From GCA-2862585 sp965277895 (lineage in GTDB: Bacteria > Bacteroidota > Bacteroidia > Flavobacteriales > UBA7312): 64,000 bases of DNA. This document shows, piece by piece, positions 9,670 to 20,800 of this stretch. The notes under the pieces are model-generated. The model ran no database searches. It was not told where the DNA came from and worked only from the letters and a program-made list of their open reading frames with translations. Each line of letters begins with the position of its first letter. Positions within the stretch are counted from its first letter, which is position 1. A program made the translations under genes and the position numbers. The stretch is taken from the NCBI GenBank assembly GCA_965277895.1, contig CBDIDR010000001.1, positions 372,001 to 436,000 of the forward strand, written 5' to 3'.

Positions 9670-12600
9670 ATTTAACAATCAACGAAACAACATTTGGTAC
9701 AGATGTTCAATCAAATTGCGAAGAATATACTTGGATAGATGGGGTAACATATACCGAGAGTAACAACACAGCTACCTACACATTAACCAATTCATTAGGT
9801 TGTGACAGTATCGTAACTTTAGACCTCACTATTTTAGAGACTACAGAATCTACAACAACGATTGAAAGCTGCGACACCTATACGTGGAACGGCACGACTT
9901 ATACAGCAAGTGGCACATACACTTACCTTACACAAAACGCCAATGGTTGTGATAGCACTGCGACATTAAACCTAACAATAAACCAAACAACTTTTGGCAC
10001 AGACACACAAGTACATTGCGAAGAATATACTTGGATAGACGGCATTACTTACACAGCAACTAATACGACAGCAAGCTTTACTTTGACAAGTTCAACAGGC
10101 TGTGATAGCATAGTAACCTTAGAACTCACTATTTTAGAAGCTACAGAATCTACAACATCAGAAGTATCTTGTGATACCTATACGTGGAACGGCACGACTT
10201 ATACAACAAGTGGTACATACACTTACACGACTACAAACGCCAATGGCTGCGATAGTACAGCGACCTTGAATTTAACAATCAACGAAACAACATTTGGTAC
10301 AGATGTTCAATCAAATTGCGAAGAATATACTTGGATAGATGGGGTAACATATACCGAGAGTAACAACACAGCTACCTACACATTAACCAATTCATTAGGT
10401 TGTGACAGTATCGTAACTTTAGACCTCACTATTTTAGAGACTACAGAATCTACAACAACGATTGAAAGCTGCGACACCTATACGTGGAACGGCACGACTT
10501 ATACGGCAAGTGGCACATACACTTACCTTACACAAAACGCCAATGGTTGTGATAGCACTGCGACATTAAACCTAACAATAAACCAAACAACTTTTGGTAC
10601 AGACACACAAGTACATTGCGAAGAATATACTTGGATAGACGGTGTAACATATACCGAGAGTAACAACACAGCTGCCTACACATTAACCAATTCACTAGCT
10701 TGTGACAGTATAGTGACCTTAGACCTTACCATAGATATTTGTGGCTGTACAGATGTTGTGGCCTGTAATTATGACCCATCTGCAACGAGCGATGATGGTT
10801 CTTGTGAATATGAAGACCCCATAGACTTAGGCTCAGACGTCTTTGTTTGTGAGGGCAGTTATGTTTTAGACGCCGGCTCAGATTATGACACTTACCTTTG
10901 GTCAACTGGAGATACAACTCAAACTATAACCGTAAATCAGACGGGCGAATATTTTGTTTCTACACCTTGTACAAGTGCAGACACTATTTTTGTAACGCTC
11001 AACTACTGTGATTCTTTAGTAGTTAGCGTTATTCAAGACGATTTATGTAACAGTAATGGTATAATAGAAGTTATTCCGCCATCCTCTTTAACGTCACCAT
11101 ATGCTATAGATATTACCTTTCCAAATGGTTCAATTTTTAACGATATCTTTTCTTCAGAGGTTTATATCCTCAATGGTTTAGGCGGCGGGTTTTACGAAAT
11201 AACAGTTTCCTCAAATAACGATACTGCATCGTCAAGTATTGAAATTCTTGAGAATATTCTAATTACTAACTTCTTTAGCCCTGCTAGTGGCGGATATAAT
11301 GTCAGCTGTTATAGCGATTGCGACGCCTCTTTGTCGGTCAACATTATTAACCCTAATGAAGCATATACTGTGGATTGGTATGTCGATTCTGTTTTTGGAG
11401 CTCCGTTTTATAGCACTTCTGACTTTAACAGCTCACAAGACAATTTATGTGCAGGCGAATATGCTATATTGTTTACTTCCTCCACGGGCTGTGAGTCGTT
11501 GAGAAATGTTACTTTAAGAGAGCCAGACAGTTTATACACAGAAGGGGTCGTTGGAGAAGAAGTCTGTGGACAAGACCCTAATGGCTTTATAGAGATAAAT
11601 GTCTTTGGCGGTGTTGGTGATGTCATTAATAACTCAACGGGAGAAGTAATATCGTTTGTAGATTATACTTACAGTTGGACAGGACCAAATGGCTTTACTT
11701 CAACACAAGAAGATATCAGTTCTTTAGAAGCAGGTGATTACACTCTAACAGTAGAAGATAATAACGGTTGTACGCATACGAACAGCTTCACAGTTTTAGA
11801 TGTTGTACAAGGCTTAGAATTAACCGAGATAAATAGTGAAGGGATTACTTGTAATGGCGATTCTAATGGTAGTTTGGAAGTTGCAGCAATAGGAGGTCAA
11901 TTCCCATATGAGTACAGAATAGACGGCGGAGCGTGGCAATCATCAGGAGAATTTACTGGACTATCAACAGGGGCATATACTCTAGAGGTTAGAGACGATA
12001 ACAACTGTATAGTGCCTTTGGTTGTAGAGATAGAAGATGCTGAAATCCTTAGTTCAGAAACGACAATAGAAAGCTGCGACACCTATACTTGGAATAGCAC
12101 AACTTATACGGCAAGTGGCACATACACTTACCTTACACAAAACGCCAATGGTTGTGACAGCACTGCGACATTAAACCTAACAATAAACGAAACAACTTTT
12201 GGCACAGACACACAAGTACATTGCGAAGAATATACTTGGATAGATGGCATTACTTACACAGCAACTAATACGACAGCAACCTTTACTTTGACTAGCTCAA
12301 CAGCTTGTGACAGTATAGTAACCTTAGACCTCACCATAGATATTTGTGGCTGTACAGATGTTGTGGCTTGTAATTATGACCCATCTGCAACGAGCGATGA
12401 TGGTTCTTGTGAATATGAAGACCCCATAGACTTAGGCTCAGACGTCTTTGTTTGTGAGGGCAGTTATGTTTTAGACGCCGGCTCAGATTATGACACTTAC
12501 CTTTGGTCAACTGGAGATACAACTCAAACTATAACCGTAAATCAGACGGGCGAATATTTTGTTTCTACACCTTGTACAAGTGCAGACACTATTTTTGTAA

Positions 12601-15230
12601 CGCTCAACTACTGTGATTCTTTAGTAGTTAGCGTTATTCAAGACGATTTATGTAACAGTAATGGTATAATAGAAGTTATTCCACCATCTTCTTTAACACC
12701 GCCATATGCTTTAGATGTTACTTACCCCAATGGCTCAATTCTTAATGATAGCTTCTCTTCAGAGACGTTTACTCTTGATGGCTTAAGCGGAGGATTTTAT
12801 GAAATAACAGTTTCCTCAAACAATGACACCTCATTTGCAAGTATTGAAATATTCCAAAATATACTTGTTACTACATTCTTCAGTTCATTTAATGAAAATA
12901 GCGGATACGATGTCAGCTGTTATGGCGAATGTGACGCTTCTTTGTCGGTTAACATTATTAACCCTAATGAAGCATATACTGTGGATTGGTATGTCGATTC
13001 TGTTTTTGGGACTCCGTTTTATAGCACTTCTGACTTTAACAGCTCACAAGACAATTTATGTGCAGGCGAATATGCTATATTGTTTACTTCCTCCACGGGC
13101 TGTGAGTCGTTGAGAAATGTTACTTTAAGAGAGCCAGACAGTTTATACACAGAAGGGGTCGTTGGAGAAGAAGTCTGTGGACAAGACCCTAATGGCTTTA
13201 TAGAGGTAGATGTCTTTGGTGGCGTTGGCGATGTCATTAATAACTCAACGGGAGAAGTAATATCGTTTGTAGATTATACTTACAGTTGGACAGGACCAAA
13301 TGGATACACCTCATCAGAAGAAGATATTGATTCTTTAGAGGCGGGGAATTATACTCTAACAGTAGAAGATAATAACGGCTGTACGCATACGAACAGCTTC
13401 ACAGTTTTAGACACAATTCAAGGCTTAGAAATAGTATTAGTGAATAGTGATGGAATCACATGCAATGGCGATTCTAATGGCAGTGTGGAAGTAGCAGCAA
13501 TAGGAGGTCAATTCCCATATGAGTACAGAATAGACGGCGGAGCGTGGCAATCGTCAACTGTATTCACTGGATTATCATCAGGGACATATACTTTTGAAGT
13601 TATAGACAACAATAATTGTATAGTATTTTTGAATGCAGATGTAGAGGATGCTGAAATCCTTACTTCAGAGGCCACGGTTGAAAGCTGTATTACATACGAA
13701 TGGAACGGTACTGTTTATACTTCAAGCGGCACATATATCTATACTACACAAAACGCAAATGGCTGCGATAGTACGGCAACACTAAATTTAACCATAAGCC
13801 AAAGCGTTACAGGAACGGATACTCAAGTTCATTGTGATGATTATACTTGGATAGATGGCATTACCTACACGGAGAGTAATAATACAGCAATGTTCACTTT
13901 AGAAACTACCTTTGGCTGCGACTCAATTATTACACTTGATTTAACAATATTACCAAATGCATCCTCTGATACTGTAATTACATCATGCGATAGTTATGTC
14001 TGGAATCAGACAACATTTACACAGAGTGGAAATTACTCTTTCATTACGACAGGTTCTAACGGCTGTGATAGTATTGCCAATTTAGAACTGACCATTAACC
14101 AAAGCAATAGCATAGTAGACGTACAAGAACATTGTTATGAATATACTTGGATTGATGGCATTACTTACACGGAAAGCAATAATACTGCGACCTACACTTA
14201 CACAAATGTGTCTGGCTGCGATTCTACTATTACACTAGATTTAACCATTCACCAAAGCACGAGCTCAACTGATGATATTGTAAGTTGTAACAGTTACTTC
14301 TGGAATGGTATTACTTATACAGAAAGCGGAACATATTCTTTAAATACTACCAATGTAAATGGTTGTGATTCCACTGCCATATTGAATTTAGAAATTATTG
14401 AAGCCCTATCCTCATCAGTTACAACGGTTTCAGCTTGTAATCAATATACTTGGAATGGGACAACTTATTTTGAAAGCGGTATGCATATGCTTGTAATACC
14501 TGGCATAACGGGTTGCGATAGTATTTCCACTCTATTATTAACGATAAACACACCAACATCGTCGGAAGAAAACGTGGTGGCGTGTGATAGTTACGAATGG
14601 AATGGACAACTTTACACTGAAAGTGGCGTTTATGAATTTGCGACAGTAGATCAAAATGGCTGCGATTCTTTGGCTGTGTTGAATCTGGACATATGTGACC
14701 TTGATGAATTATCAATTAACGGACCAGATGATGTTCAAGTTGAAAGTATTACAAGCTATTCAGTACAATCAAACCCATCTTCAACATATCAGTGGTCTGT
14801 TTCAAGTTTGGGCACCATCGTTTCTGGTCAAGGCACAAATACAATAAGTGTTGAATGGTCTAATATAGAAGGCCTTACCAGTATATGTGTTACGGAAACT
14901 AATAACTGTTCAAATATTACTTGTATCGGCGATACCTTATGCTTAGACGTAGAAGTCGTTAAGCCCTCAAGTGTTAATGAGTATGATACAAACTTTATTA
15001 ATGTTTATCCGAACCCTCTAACCAATCAATCCAAGATAGAGTTTTATAACCCTAATTCAGAAGAGGTTAATGTTAGCATAATAGACTCAAGAGGTAGAGT
15101 AGTTAGAACCTATGCTAAAATTAAATCTGACAACCTAATCATTAAAAAAGAGGAGTTGTCAAACGGATTATATTACATTGAGCTGAAGGGCAGTTCAACC
15201 CTATCAAGAACAACGATTCTAATAAATTAA
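9582..15230 (+). CDS. Giant SprB/repeat surface protein, C-terminal part with T9SS type A tail
   Basis: 1,882 residues in the same absolute frame as the 4017 part; the ATG at 9582 is not a real start. Seen in order: about five more ~50-aa Cys repeats; a GCTD...DDGSC module with LGSDVFVCEGSYVLDAGS; beta domain plus SprB-like repeats; a second, nearly identical copy of that ~535-aa block; a series of more diverged Cys repeats (ESCITYEWNG, TSCDSYVWNQ, VSCNSYFWNG, SACNQYTWNG, VACDSYEWNG); an Ig-like region; and a C-terminal domain with VYPNPLTNQSKIEF and SNGLYYIELKG (T9SS type A). The diverged terminal repeats are probably older than the homogenised core. Probably an extracellular adhesin; the ligand is unknown. 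Confidence 0.78.
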   Translation: MERHDLYGKWYIHLYTTTNANGCDSTATLNLTINETTFGTDVQSNCEEYTWIDGVTYTESNNTATYTLTNSLGCDSIVTLDLTILETTESTTTIESCDTYTWNGTTYTASGTYTYLTQNANGCDSTATLNLTINQTTFGTDTQVHCEEYTWIDGITYTATNTTASFTLTSSTGCDSIVTLELTILEATESTTSEVSCDTYTWNGTTYTTSGTYTYTTTNANGCDSTATLNLTINETTFGTDVQSNCEEYTWIDGVTYTESNNTATYTLTNSLGCDSIVTLDLTILETTESTTTIESCDTYTWNGTTYTASGTYTYLTQNANGCDSTATLNLTINQTTFGTDTQVHCEEYTWIDGVTYTESNNTAAYTLTNSLACDSIVTLDLTIDICGCTDVVACNYDPSATSDDGSCEYEDPIDLGSDVFVCEGSYVLDAGSDYDTYLWSTGDTTQTITVNQTGEYFVSTPCTSADTIFVTLNYCDSLVVSVIQDDLCNSNGIIEVIPPSSLTSPYAIDITFPNGSIFNDIFSSEVYILNGLGGGFYEITVSSNNDTASSSIEILENILITNFFSPASGGYNVSCYSDCDASLSVNIINPNEAYTVDWYVDSVFGAPFYSTSDFNSSQDNLCAGEYAILFTSSTGCESLRNVTLREPDSLYTEGVVGEEVCGQDPNGFIEINVFGGVGDVINNSTGEVISFVDYTYSWTGPNGFTSTQEDISSLEAGDYTLTVEDNNGCTHTNSFTVLDVVQGLELTEINSEGITCNGDSNGSLEVAAIGGQFPYEYRIDGGAWQSSGEFTGLSTGAYTLEVRDDNNCIVPLVVEIEDAEILSSETTIESCDTYTWNSTTYTASGTYTYLTQNANGCDSTATLNLTINETTFGTDTQVHCEEYTWIDGITYTATNTTATFTLTSSTACDSIVTLDLTIDICGCTDVVACNYDPSATSDDGSCEYEDPIDLGSDVFVCEGSYVLDAGSDYDTYLWSTGDTTQTITVNQTGEYFVSTPCTSADTIFVTLNYCDSLVVSVIQDDLCNSNGIIEVIPPSSLTPPYALDVTYPNGSILNDSFSSETFTLDGLSGGFYEITVSSNNDTSFASIEIFQNILVTTFFSSFNENSGYDVSCYGECDASLSVNIINPNEAYTVDWYVDSVFGTPFYSTSDFNSSQDNLCAGEYAILFTSSTGCESLRNVTLREPDSLYTEGVVGEEVCGQDPNGFIEVDVFGGVGDVINNSTGEVISFVDYTYSWTGPNGYTSSEEDIDSLEAGNYTLTVEDNNGCTHTNSFTVLDTIQGLEIVLVNSDGITCNGDSNGSVEVAAIGGQFPYEYRIDGGAWQSSTVFTGLSSGTYTFEVIDNNNCIVFLNADVEDAEILTSEATVESCITYEWNGTVYTSSGTYIYTTQNANGCDSTATLNLTISQSVTGTDTQVHCDDYTWIDGITYTESNNTAMFTLETTFGCDSIITLDLTILPNASSDTVITSCDSYVWNQTTFTQSGNYSFITTGSNGCDSIANLELTINQSNSIVDVQEHCYEYTWIDGITYTESNNTATYTYTNVSGCDSTITLDLTIHQSTSSTDDIVSCNSYFWNGITYTESGTYSLNTTNVNGCDSTAILNLEIIEALSSSVTTVSACNQYTWNGTTYFESGMHMLVIPGITGCDSISTLLLTINTPTSSEENVVACDSYEWNGQLYTESGVYEFATVDQNGCDSLAVLNLDICDLDELSINGPDDVQVESITSYSVQSNPSSTYQWSVSSLGTIVSGQGTNTISVEWSNIEGLTSICVTETNNCSNITCIGDTLCLDVEVVKPSSVNEYDTNFINVYPNPLTNQSKIEFYNPNSEEVNVSIIDSRGRVVRTYAKIKSDNLIIKKEELSNGLYYIELKGSSTLSRTTILIN
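10741..13660 (+). repeat. 1,605-bp higher-order duplication within the giant gene
   Basis: The block starting 'gtggctgtacagatg' at 10741 begins again at 12346, a spacing of 1,605 bp (535 codons, in frame). Long stretches, for example the CEYEDPIDLGSDVFVCEG region, are identical. A more diverged third copy starts at about 5539. The protein thus has repeats at three scales: ~150 bp, 600 bp and ~1.6 kb. Confidence 0.8.
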
Positions 15231-15248
15231 AAAGGAAGATTAAATTTA

Positions 15249-17708
15249 TTACTCCAAAAGAAGTAATTCACCAGTAGTATATTGGTTGGCGTATTTTAAA
15301 ACGTAATAGTATATACCCACTTGACATTTTCTGTTTTTGTAAGTGCCATCCCATTTTAATTCTTCATTAGAAAAGAATATTAAGCTACCTAGCTTATCAT
15401 AAATACTTAGTTCAATAGGCTTTCTAGAAAAAATAGATGATATTTCGTAAACATCATTAATACCATCATCGTTTGGCGTAAATGCGTCAGGAAAGTAAAA
15501 ACAATCATTATACACATAAGGAATGTTTAACTCTAATAAGCTAGAGCTACAATTAGCACTATCAGTCACAGTTAGACGGTACGTTTTTGGAGGCAAGCTA
15601 TCAATTAAAGCCTCCGTTCTTCCATCCTCCCAATTGTAGTTAAAAGGCGGATAGCCATTAGCAACAAATATTTCTATACTAGCATCAAAGTTCTCAAAAC
15701 AAGAAGGTTCGCTTGAGGTGTAGCTTAACTCAGGAATACTTGGCGGAATAACTTCAACTAGTCCGTAATACAAGCAGTTGTTGGCATCAGAAAAGGTGTA
15801 CGAATAATCTCCAATTCCAAGTTTAGGGTTGAAAATAGTATCGCCTGAGTTCCAATAAATACTATATGGCGTAACACCACCAAAACCTATAGCTGAAAGG
15901 TTAGAAAGCTCAGAATCTTCACAAATTATTGTTGCAGATTGAATTACACCCAATTCATCAGGCTCTTTTATCGATACAACAGTATCGAACCTACAGCCTT
16001 GATTACTTTCGATTACAAAATTATAAACCCCGGCAACTAAATTATTTGCGGAAGCAGGTGATATTAGGTTAAACGTATCTAATGAAAAATCAATAGCGTA
16101 TGAAATTTGACCACTATTATTTCCAAAGCAATCCACATCTTTAGTGCTAAGAGTAAAAACAGGATTTTCTATAGATATAGTTTCAGAGAATGTACAATTA
16201 TTCGAGTCGGCAACACTTAGAAAATAATCACCGACCACTAAATTATTAATGAGTTCTACACCGTCACTATTTACAGTGCTGAATAAACTAGCACCAGCAT
16301 TATCAGTCAATGCCATTGTGAAGGGAGAAACCCCACCTAAAATAGTTGTGGTTATAGAGCCGTCATTTTCATTTTCACAACCAAGGTGAAGAACGGTATT
16401 GGACGAACTAATTCGGTCAGGAGCTATAAGATTAATGGTGGTGTCGGCCTGACAAAAGTTACCGTCAAAAACAATAATTTCTTGAACACCAGCAGCTAGG
16501 TTTTCATACAGTGTTTGAGTGCTAATAATACCATTCCAATTTACTAGCATGCCCCCTGTTCCGCCGCTAGAAAACACTTCAACAAAACCGTCAGTGGAAT
16601 TATGACAGCTTAAGTTGTAATTAGAAATGGAACTTGTATTTACACTATCAATAACTACTTTAGACGGGTTTTTCACAAACAGACTGTCCACAGCAAATTC
16701 ACAGCCATTATTGTCTGTTACAAGAAGATCGTAATAGCCTGGATTTAGAAGAGAAATAGAATCTCCGTTGAACACATTTGAATTAGTAGACCATTCAAAA
16801 AAGTAATTAGGTTGTCCGCCGTAGGCAGTTGCATTTAGGATACCGTCATTAGCATTAAAACAGCTTAAATCAATGACGTTAGTTGTAGCATAAAGTGCAG
16901 TGGGCGAACCAATCACAACAGGGTTGTTATTATAACATTGTGCTTGACCACTTGAGTTATCAATTACACACACATCATACGCTCCATTAGGTAAATCAGA
17001 AAAAATGGGGCTTGAGGAATAAGAAGCTCCACCATCAATTGAGTAGGCAAAATTTGAGCCAGGAATATTAACTGTTGAAATATCAATACTTCCAATTGAA
17101 TCTCCAAAGCAAGGGTTTTCTGAAACATTAACACCAGTTATCATTCCAGAAATGATTAACGAATAGTCTTCAGTTTCTCCCCATCCATATGTGCCACACG
17201 AATAGTCATTGGCATTATCTGTAGTTGACCAAAGCGTAACCACCCTCATCAAAATAGTATCTTCTACAGCATCAGCCGGAACGTTTAGTGTTAAATTAAA
17301 TAATGCTTGATTAGCTTCCGCAGTTGAGGTAGCGTTTATGTGAATAGCCTCTTCGTTAGGCTCAAACGTTTGGTTAGCATTCCAATCTATATAAACGTTA
17401 CAAATTTTTGGAGCGCTAATGCCTGAGCAATTATCTAAACCTATTGTCAAATTATAATTAGTGTTCAATGAAAGCTCGGTATATAAATTAGTGTAATCCG
17501 AATAATTAGCACAACCAGAGGAAGCGTTATTAAGACTTCCAATAGACACTAAAGAAGTAGAGCAAAAAGAGGCTGAGGTTGAGCTCGAAGAACAATATTG
17601 CCCATATGCAAGATGAATATTCATCACTAAAAATAAGCAACAAACAAACAGTTTACAATAGGTTTTTTTGAACAGAATCAATGTATTAGGGTTAAGTTTA
17701 ATAATCAA
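15249..17708 (-). CDS. SprB-repeat protein with GEVED domain and T9SS type B (CHU_C) tail
   Basis: An 819-aa secreted protein whose hydrophobic leader ends NIHLAYGQ (residues ~1-37; a shorter start inside it is possible). Residues ~95-190 form a GEVED-type domain (VYIDWNANQTFEPNEEA ... WGETEDYSLII). The middle has about seven SprB-like repeats (SCFNANDG, SCHNSTDG, CENENDG, DCFGNNSG). The last ~85 residues are a gliding-motility-associated C-terminal domain (FPDAFTPNDDGINDVYEI ... LKWDGTYKNRKCQVGIYYY), the type B T9SS signal. Such proteins are exported and often linked to gliding or adhesion. It converges on the giant gene, with 18 bp between stops. Confidence 0.85.
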   Translation of the reverse strand: MIIKLNPNTLILFKKTYCKLFVCCLFLVMNIHLAYGQYCSSSSTSASFCSTSLVSIGSLNNASSGCANYSDYTNLYTELSLNTNYNLTIGLDNCSGISAPKICNVYIDWNANQTFEPNEEAIHINATSTAEANQALFNLTLNVPADAVEDTILMRVVTLWSTTDNANDYSCGTYGWGETEDYSLIISGMITGVNVSENPCFGDSIGSIDISTVNIPGSNFAYSIDGGASYSSSPIFSDLPNGAYDVCVIDNSSGQAQCYNNNPVVIGSPTALYATTNVIDLSCFNANDGILNATAYGGQPNYFFEWSTNSNVFNGDSISLLNPGYYDLLVTDNNGCEFAVDSLFVKNPSKVVIDSVNTSSISNYNLSCHNSTDGFVEVFSSGGTGGMLVNWNGIISTQTLYENLAAGVQEIIVFDGNFCQADTTINLIAPDRISSSNTVLHLGCENENDGSITTTILGGVSPFTMALTDNAGASLFSTVNSDGVELINNLVVGDYFLSVADSNNCTFSETISIENPVFTLSTKDVDCFGNNSGQISYAIDFSLDTFNLISPASANNLVAGVYNFVIESNQGCRFDTVVSIKEPDELGVIQSATIICEDSELSNLSAIGFGGVTPYSIYWNSGDTIFNPKLGIGDYSYTFSDANNCLYYGLVEVIPPSIPELSYTSSEPSCFENFDASIEIFVANGYPPFNYNWEDGRTEALIDSLPPKTYRLTVTDSANCSSSLLELNIPYVYNDCFYFPDAFTPNDDGINDVYEISSIFSRKPIELSIYDKLGSLIFFSNEELKWDGTYKNRKCQVGIYYYVLKYANQYTTGELLLLE

Positions 17709-17897
17709 AAATCCAAACGAACTTACATCTGCTAATTTATGTTAAATATCATAAAGTAGAAAAGATAGCACACTCTTTACAGAAAAATTTAAATGTAAAG
17801 TTAATAAAAACTAGCTACAAAAGTCGTTTTTTGATGTTGCACACGACTAAAAAATCACTAAATTTATTTCGAAAATCTAACCAATAACAAATCTTTT

Positions 17898-20800
17898 ATG
17901 AAACGTTTTTTACTGTTGCTGATTTCTCTAGTGTCAGCAAATTATTCCTTTGCTCAAATTCCCATTGCTGTTCAAGGTTTTGAAAGTGGAGACAATTGGT
18001 CTTACACTGCATCGCCTGAGTTTTATAATTTCGGAAACGGGGATGTCTTTGGTATTATCGAAGGAGAATATCAAGGCATGTCGGCTACAACCGGCAGTAA
18101 TTTTCTTGCTCTTCACGATTTAGCCAACCCAAATGTTGTTGAAGGAGAAACATCTAGTTACTATCATTACATGACATTTTCTACATTGATGATACCTCAG
18201 CCTTCTCCAGAAGATTTGAAGCTTTCGTTTAAGTACATATCTCATGAATTTGACGGATCTGATTATATGGCGTATGAGCTCCAATTTGATGATAGCGACA
18301 ACTGGTATAGTGCTTGGGATAACTCTGTAGATACGACCTATGAGTTTTCTGAATACCTACAAAAAGATACTGATGGTGAATGGATTCTTCACACTGTAGA
18401 TATTCCTGATACCGTATCTTACATCAGATTTAGAATTGGAGGCTATCAGAACGGTGGTGGCGACTGGGCAGGAATAGATGACATATTCCTTTACTTTGAC
18501 AGTGAAGGTGATTTTATTCCGCCAAACGTTACAGATGCATCCATTATTACAGACCAGCAAATTATACTTACATTCGATGAGGTAGTACAATCTGCGACGG
18601 CTCTTGTTGAGGGTTATGACATACAATCTTCCTCATTAAACAGTGAGGGGACTCAATTAACAATAAACCTAGCATCAAGCTTAGTTGATGGCGACTTTTT
18701 TACCATTTCAACGGAAGCAACCGATATTGCGGGTAACCCTAACACTATTACAACCGAAAACTTAGTTCATAATGATTTTGTTGGTGACCTTGTAATTACT
18801 GAGATAAACTATAATGATCCAGGACCATATGACAATTTAGATTTTATAGAAATTTATAATAATGGTGACGAAGCCTATCCTCTTGGCGGTTTAGCATTTA
18901 ATGCTGGCGTTAACATTAACTTTACTGAATATACATTAGAAGCAGGCGAATACATTATCGTTGCTCAACCAGCATACTTTCTAAATGATGCATGTGGTTC
19001 ACTTACCTATGGTTGCGGCTTTCAATCTTACTTTGGTTTTGCACCAGACTTTGAAATTGCTTCAGGATATCTTGGAACGGGAACTCTAACATGTGTGAAT
19101 ACAGTTGGAGAAACAGTTATTACAGTTGATTTTGACGATTCAGGCGATTGGCCTACAGGCGTATTCAATGGCTATTCGATTGTATTATGTGACCCATCTT
19201 CTGATATGAATGACCCCCTTAATTGGGAGTTATCATCCTCTATACAATACGCCGTTAACCCTGAAGAATCAGTCTTGTCCGCTATGGGCTTAAGCGGCTA
19301 TACGCAGTATAACGCTGACCCAGGGGCACCATGTCCGTTAGGAGATGTCTTACCTCCAGTAGTAATCAATATTTACGCTCAAGACGCACAAACAGTTGTG
19401 GTAGTTTATGATGAAGCCATTTCTGTTGACGGAACATATGATGGTATAGAAGTGTCTTCTTCAATTATTTCTGGAGATACAGTAACCCTAACACTATCAA
19501 CACCTTTAGTTTTGGGTTCTGCATACCCAGTTACAATTTCAGGAACCACAGATGCCGCCGGAAATGCTATGCAAGGCTATGGAGTTGATTTATTTTATAA
19601 TACGGTCTCTAATTTATTTTTCTCAGAGTATGCAGAAGGAAGCGGAAGTAATAAATACTTAGAAATATATAACGCTAGTGATGCCACTGTCGACCTATCC
19701 TTTTATGCTTTAGCCAACACTAGTAATGCACCAAGCGATACAGGAGTTTATGAATTTTGGAGTCAATTTCCAGACAGTTCTTTTGTAGCACCAGGAGAAA
19801 TATTTATAGTTGCTGATGGGGGCGCGGATTCACTAATAGCCTCACAAACCGATTGGGTAAAACCTTATTTAAGTAATGGAGATGACGGATACGCTTTAGT
19901 ATTCGGAAGCGGGCCATCAAGTCCAGTTGACCCAGAAACAGGAGGCTATATAATCGTAGATTTTATTGGTGATTGGAACGGTGACCCAGGCTCTGGATGG
20001 GAAGTAGCTGGAGAACCTAGCGCAACAAAAGACCATACATTAGTTCGAAAATGCTCAGTAGAAGGAGGAAACGATGACTGGCTTGCTTCAGCAGGCACAT
20101 CAGCTGAAGATTCAGAATGGCTAGTTTTAGAAATTAATGATTGGTCTAACTTAGGTCAGCACGAAACACCTTGTCCAGACAATATTTTTGGATGTACAGA
20201 TGAAGCAGCATCAAACTTCAATTCAACAGCAACAGACGATGACGGTTCATGTATTTATTTAGGATGTACAGATGAGACAGCAACAAATTATGACCCAATT
20301 GCTCAGACCGATGATGGTAGCTGTGTATACCCGCTTGAGCCAGCAGTTAATTTGTTCTTCTCAGAATATGCAGAAGGAAGTAGCAACAATAAATATTTAG
20401 AAATATACAATCCAACTTCTGATACGGTTTCTTTACAAAACTATGCCTTTCCATCAGTTGGTAATGCACCTGACGTGCCTGGCGAATATGAATATTGGAA
20501 TGATTTCCCCCAAAATGCAGTAATTCTTCCTAATGACGTATATGTGATTGCACATCCAAGTGCTGACGCAAGTATTTTAGCTTTTGCGGATACAACTCAC
20601 CAATACCTAAGTAATGGAGATGATGGTTACGCCTTAGTTTATGGTTACGAACCGTCAACAGCTACAGACCCAGAAACAGCGGGCTATGTTATTTTAGATT
20701 TTATTGGAGACTGGAACGGTGACCCAGGCTCTGGCTGGGATGTAGCTGGAGAATCTGATGCTACAAAAGACCATACATTGGTTCGAAAATGCTCGGTAGA

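Larger units (their letters stand above)
6864..10740 (+). repeat. Tandem 600-bp coding repeat array (about 6.4 copies)
   Basis: The marker 'acaacga' before GAAAG(T/C)TG(T/C)GAC recurs at 6864, 7464, 8063, 8652, 9253, 9855 and 10455, a spacing of 600, 599, 589, 601, 602 and 600. Each 600-bp unit encodes four ~50-aa Cys modules: IESCDTYTWNG, QVHCEEYTWIDG, SEVSCDTYTWNG and QSNCEEYTWIDG, each ending GCDS(T/I)(A/V)TL(N/D)LTI. Copies are almost identical in DNA, so recent expansion or homogenisation is likely. Off-length intervals coincide with the frame breaks. Confidence 0.9.

Noticed and set aside
6864..10740. Regular repeats that might suggest a CRISPR array.
   Set aside because: Units are 600 bp of protein-coding DNA without unique spacers; no cas genes are near.
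10726..10917. Identical small minus-strand frames at 10726-10917 and 12331-12522.
   Set aside because: They are reverse-strand shadows of the duplicated GCTD module, with no start or promoter signals.
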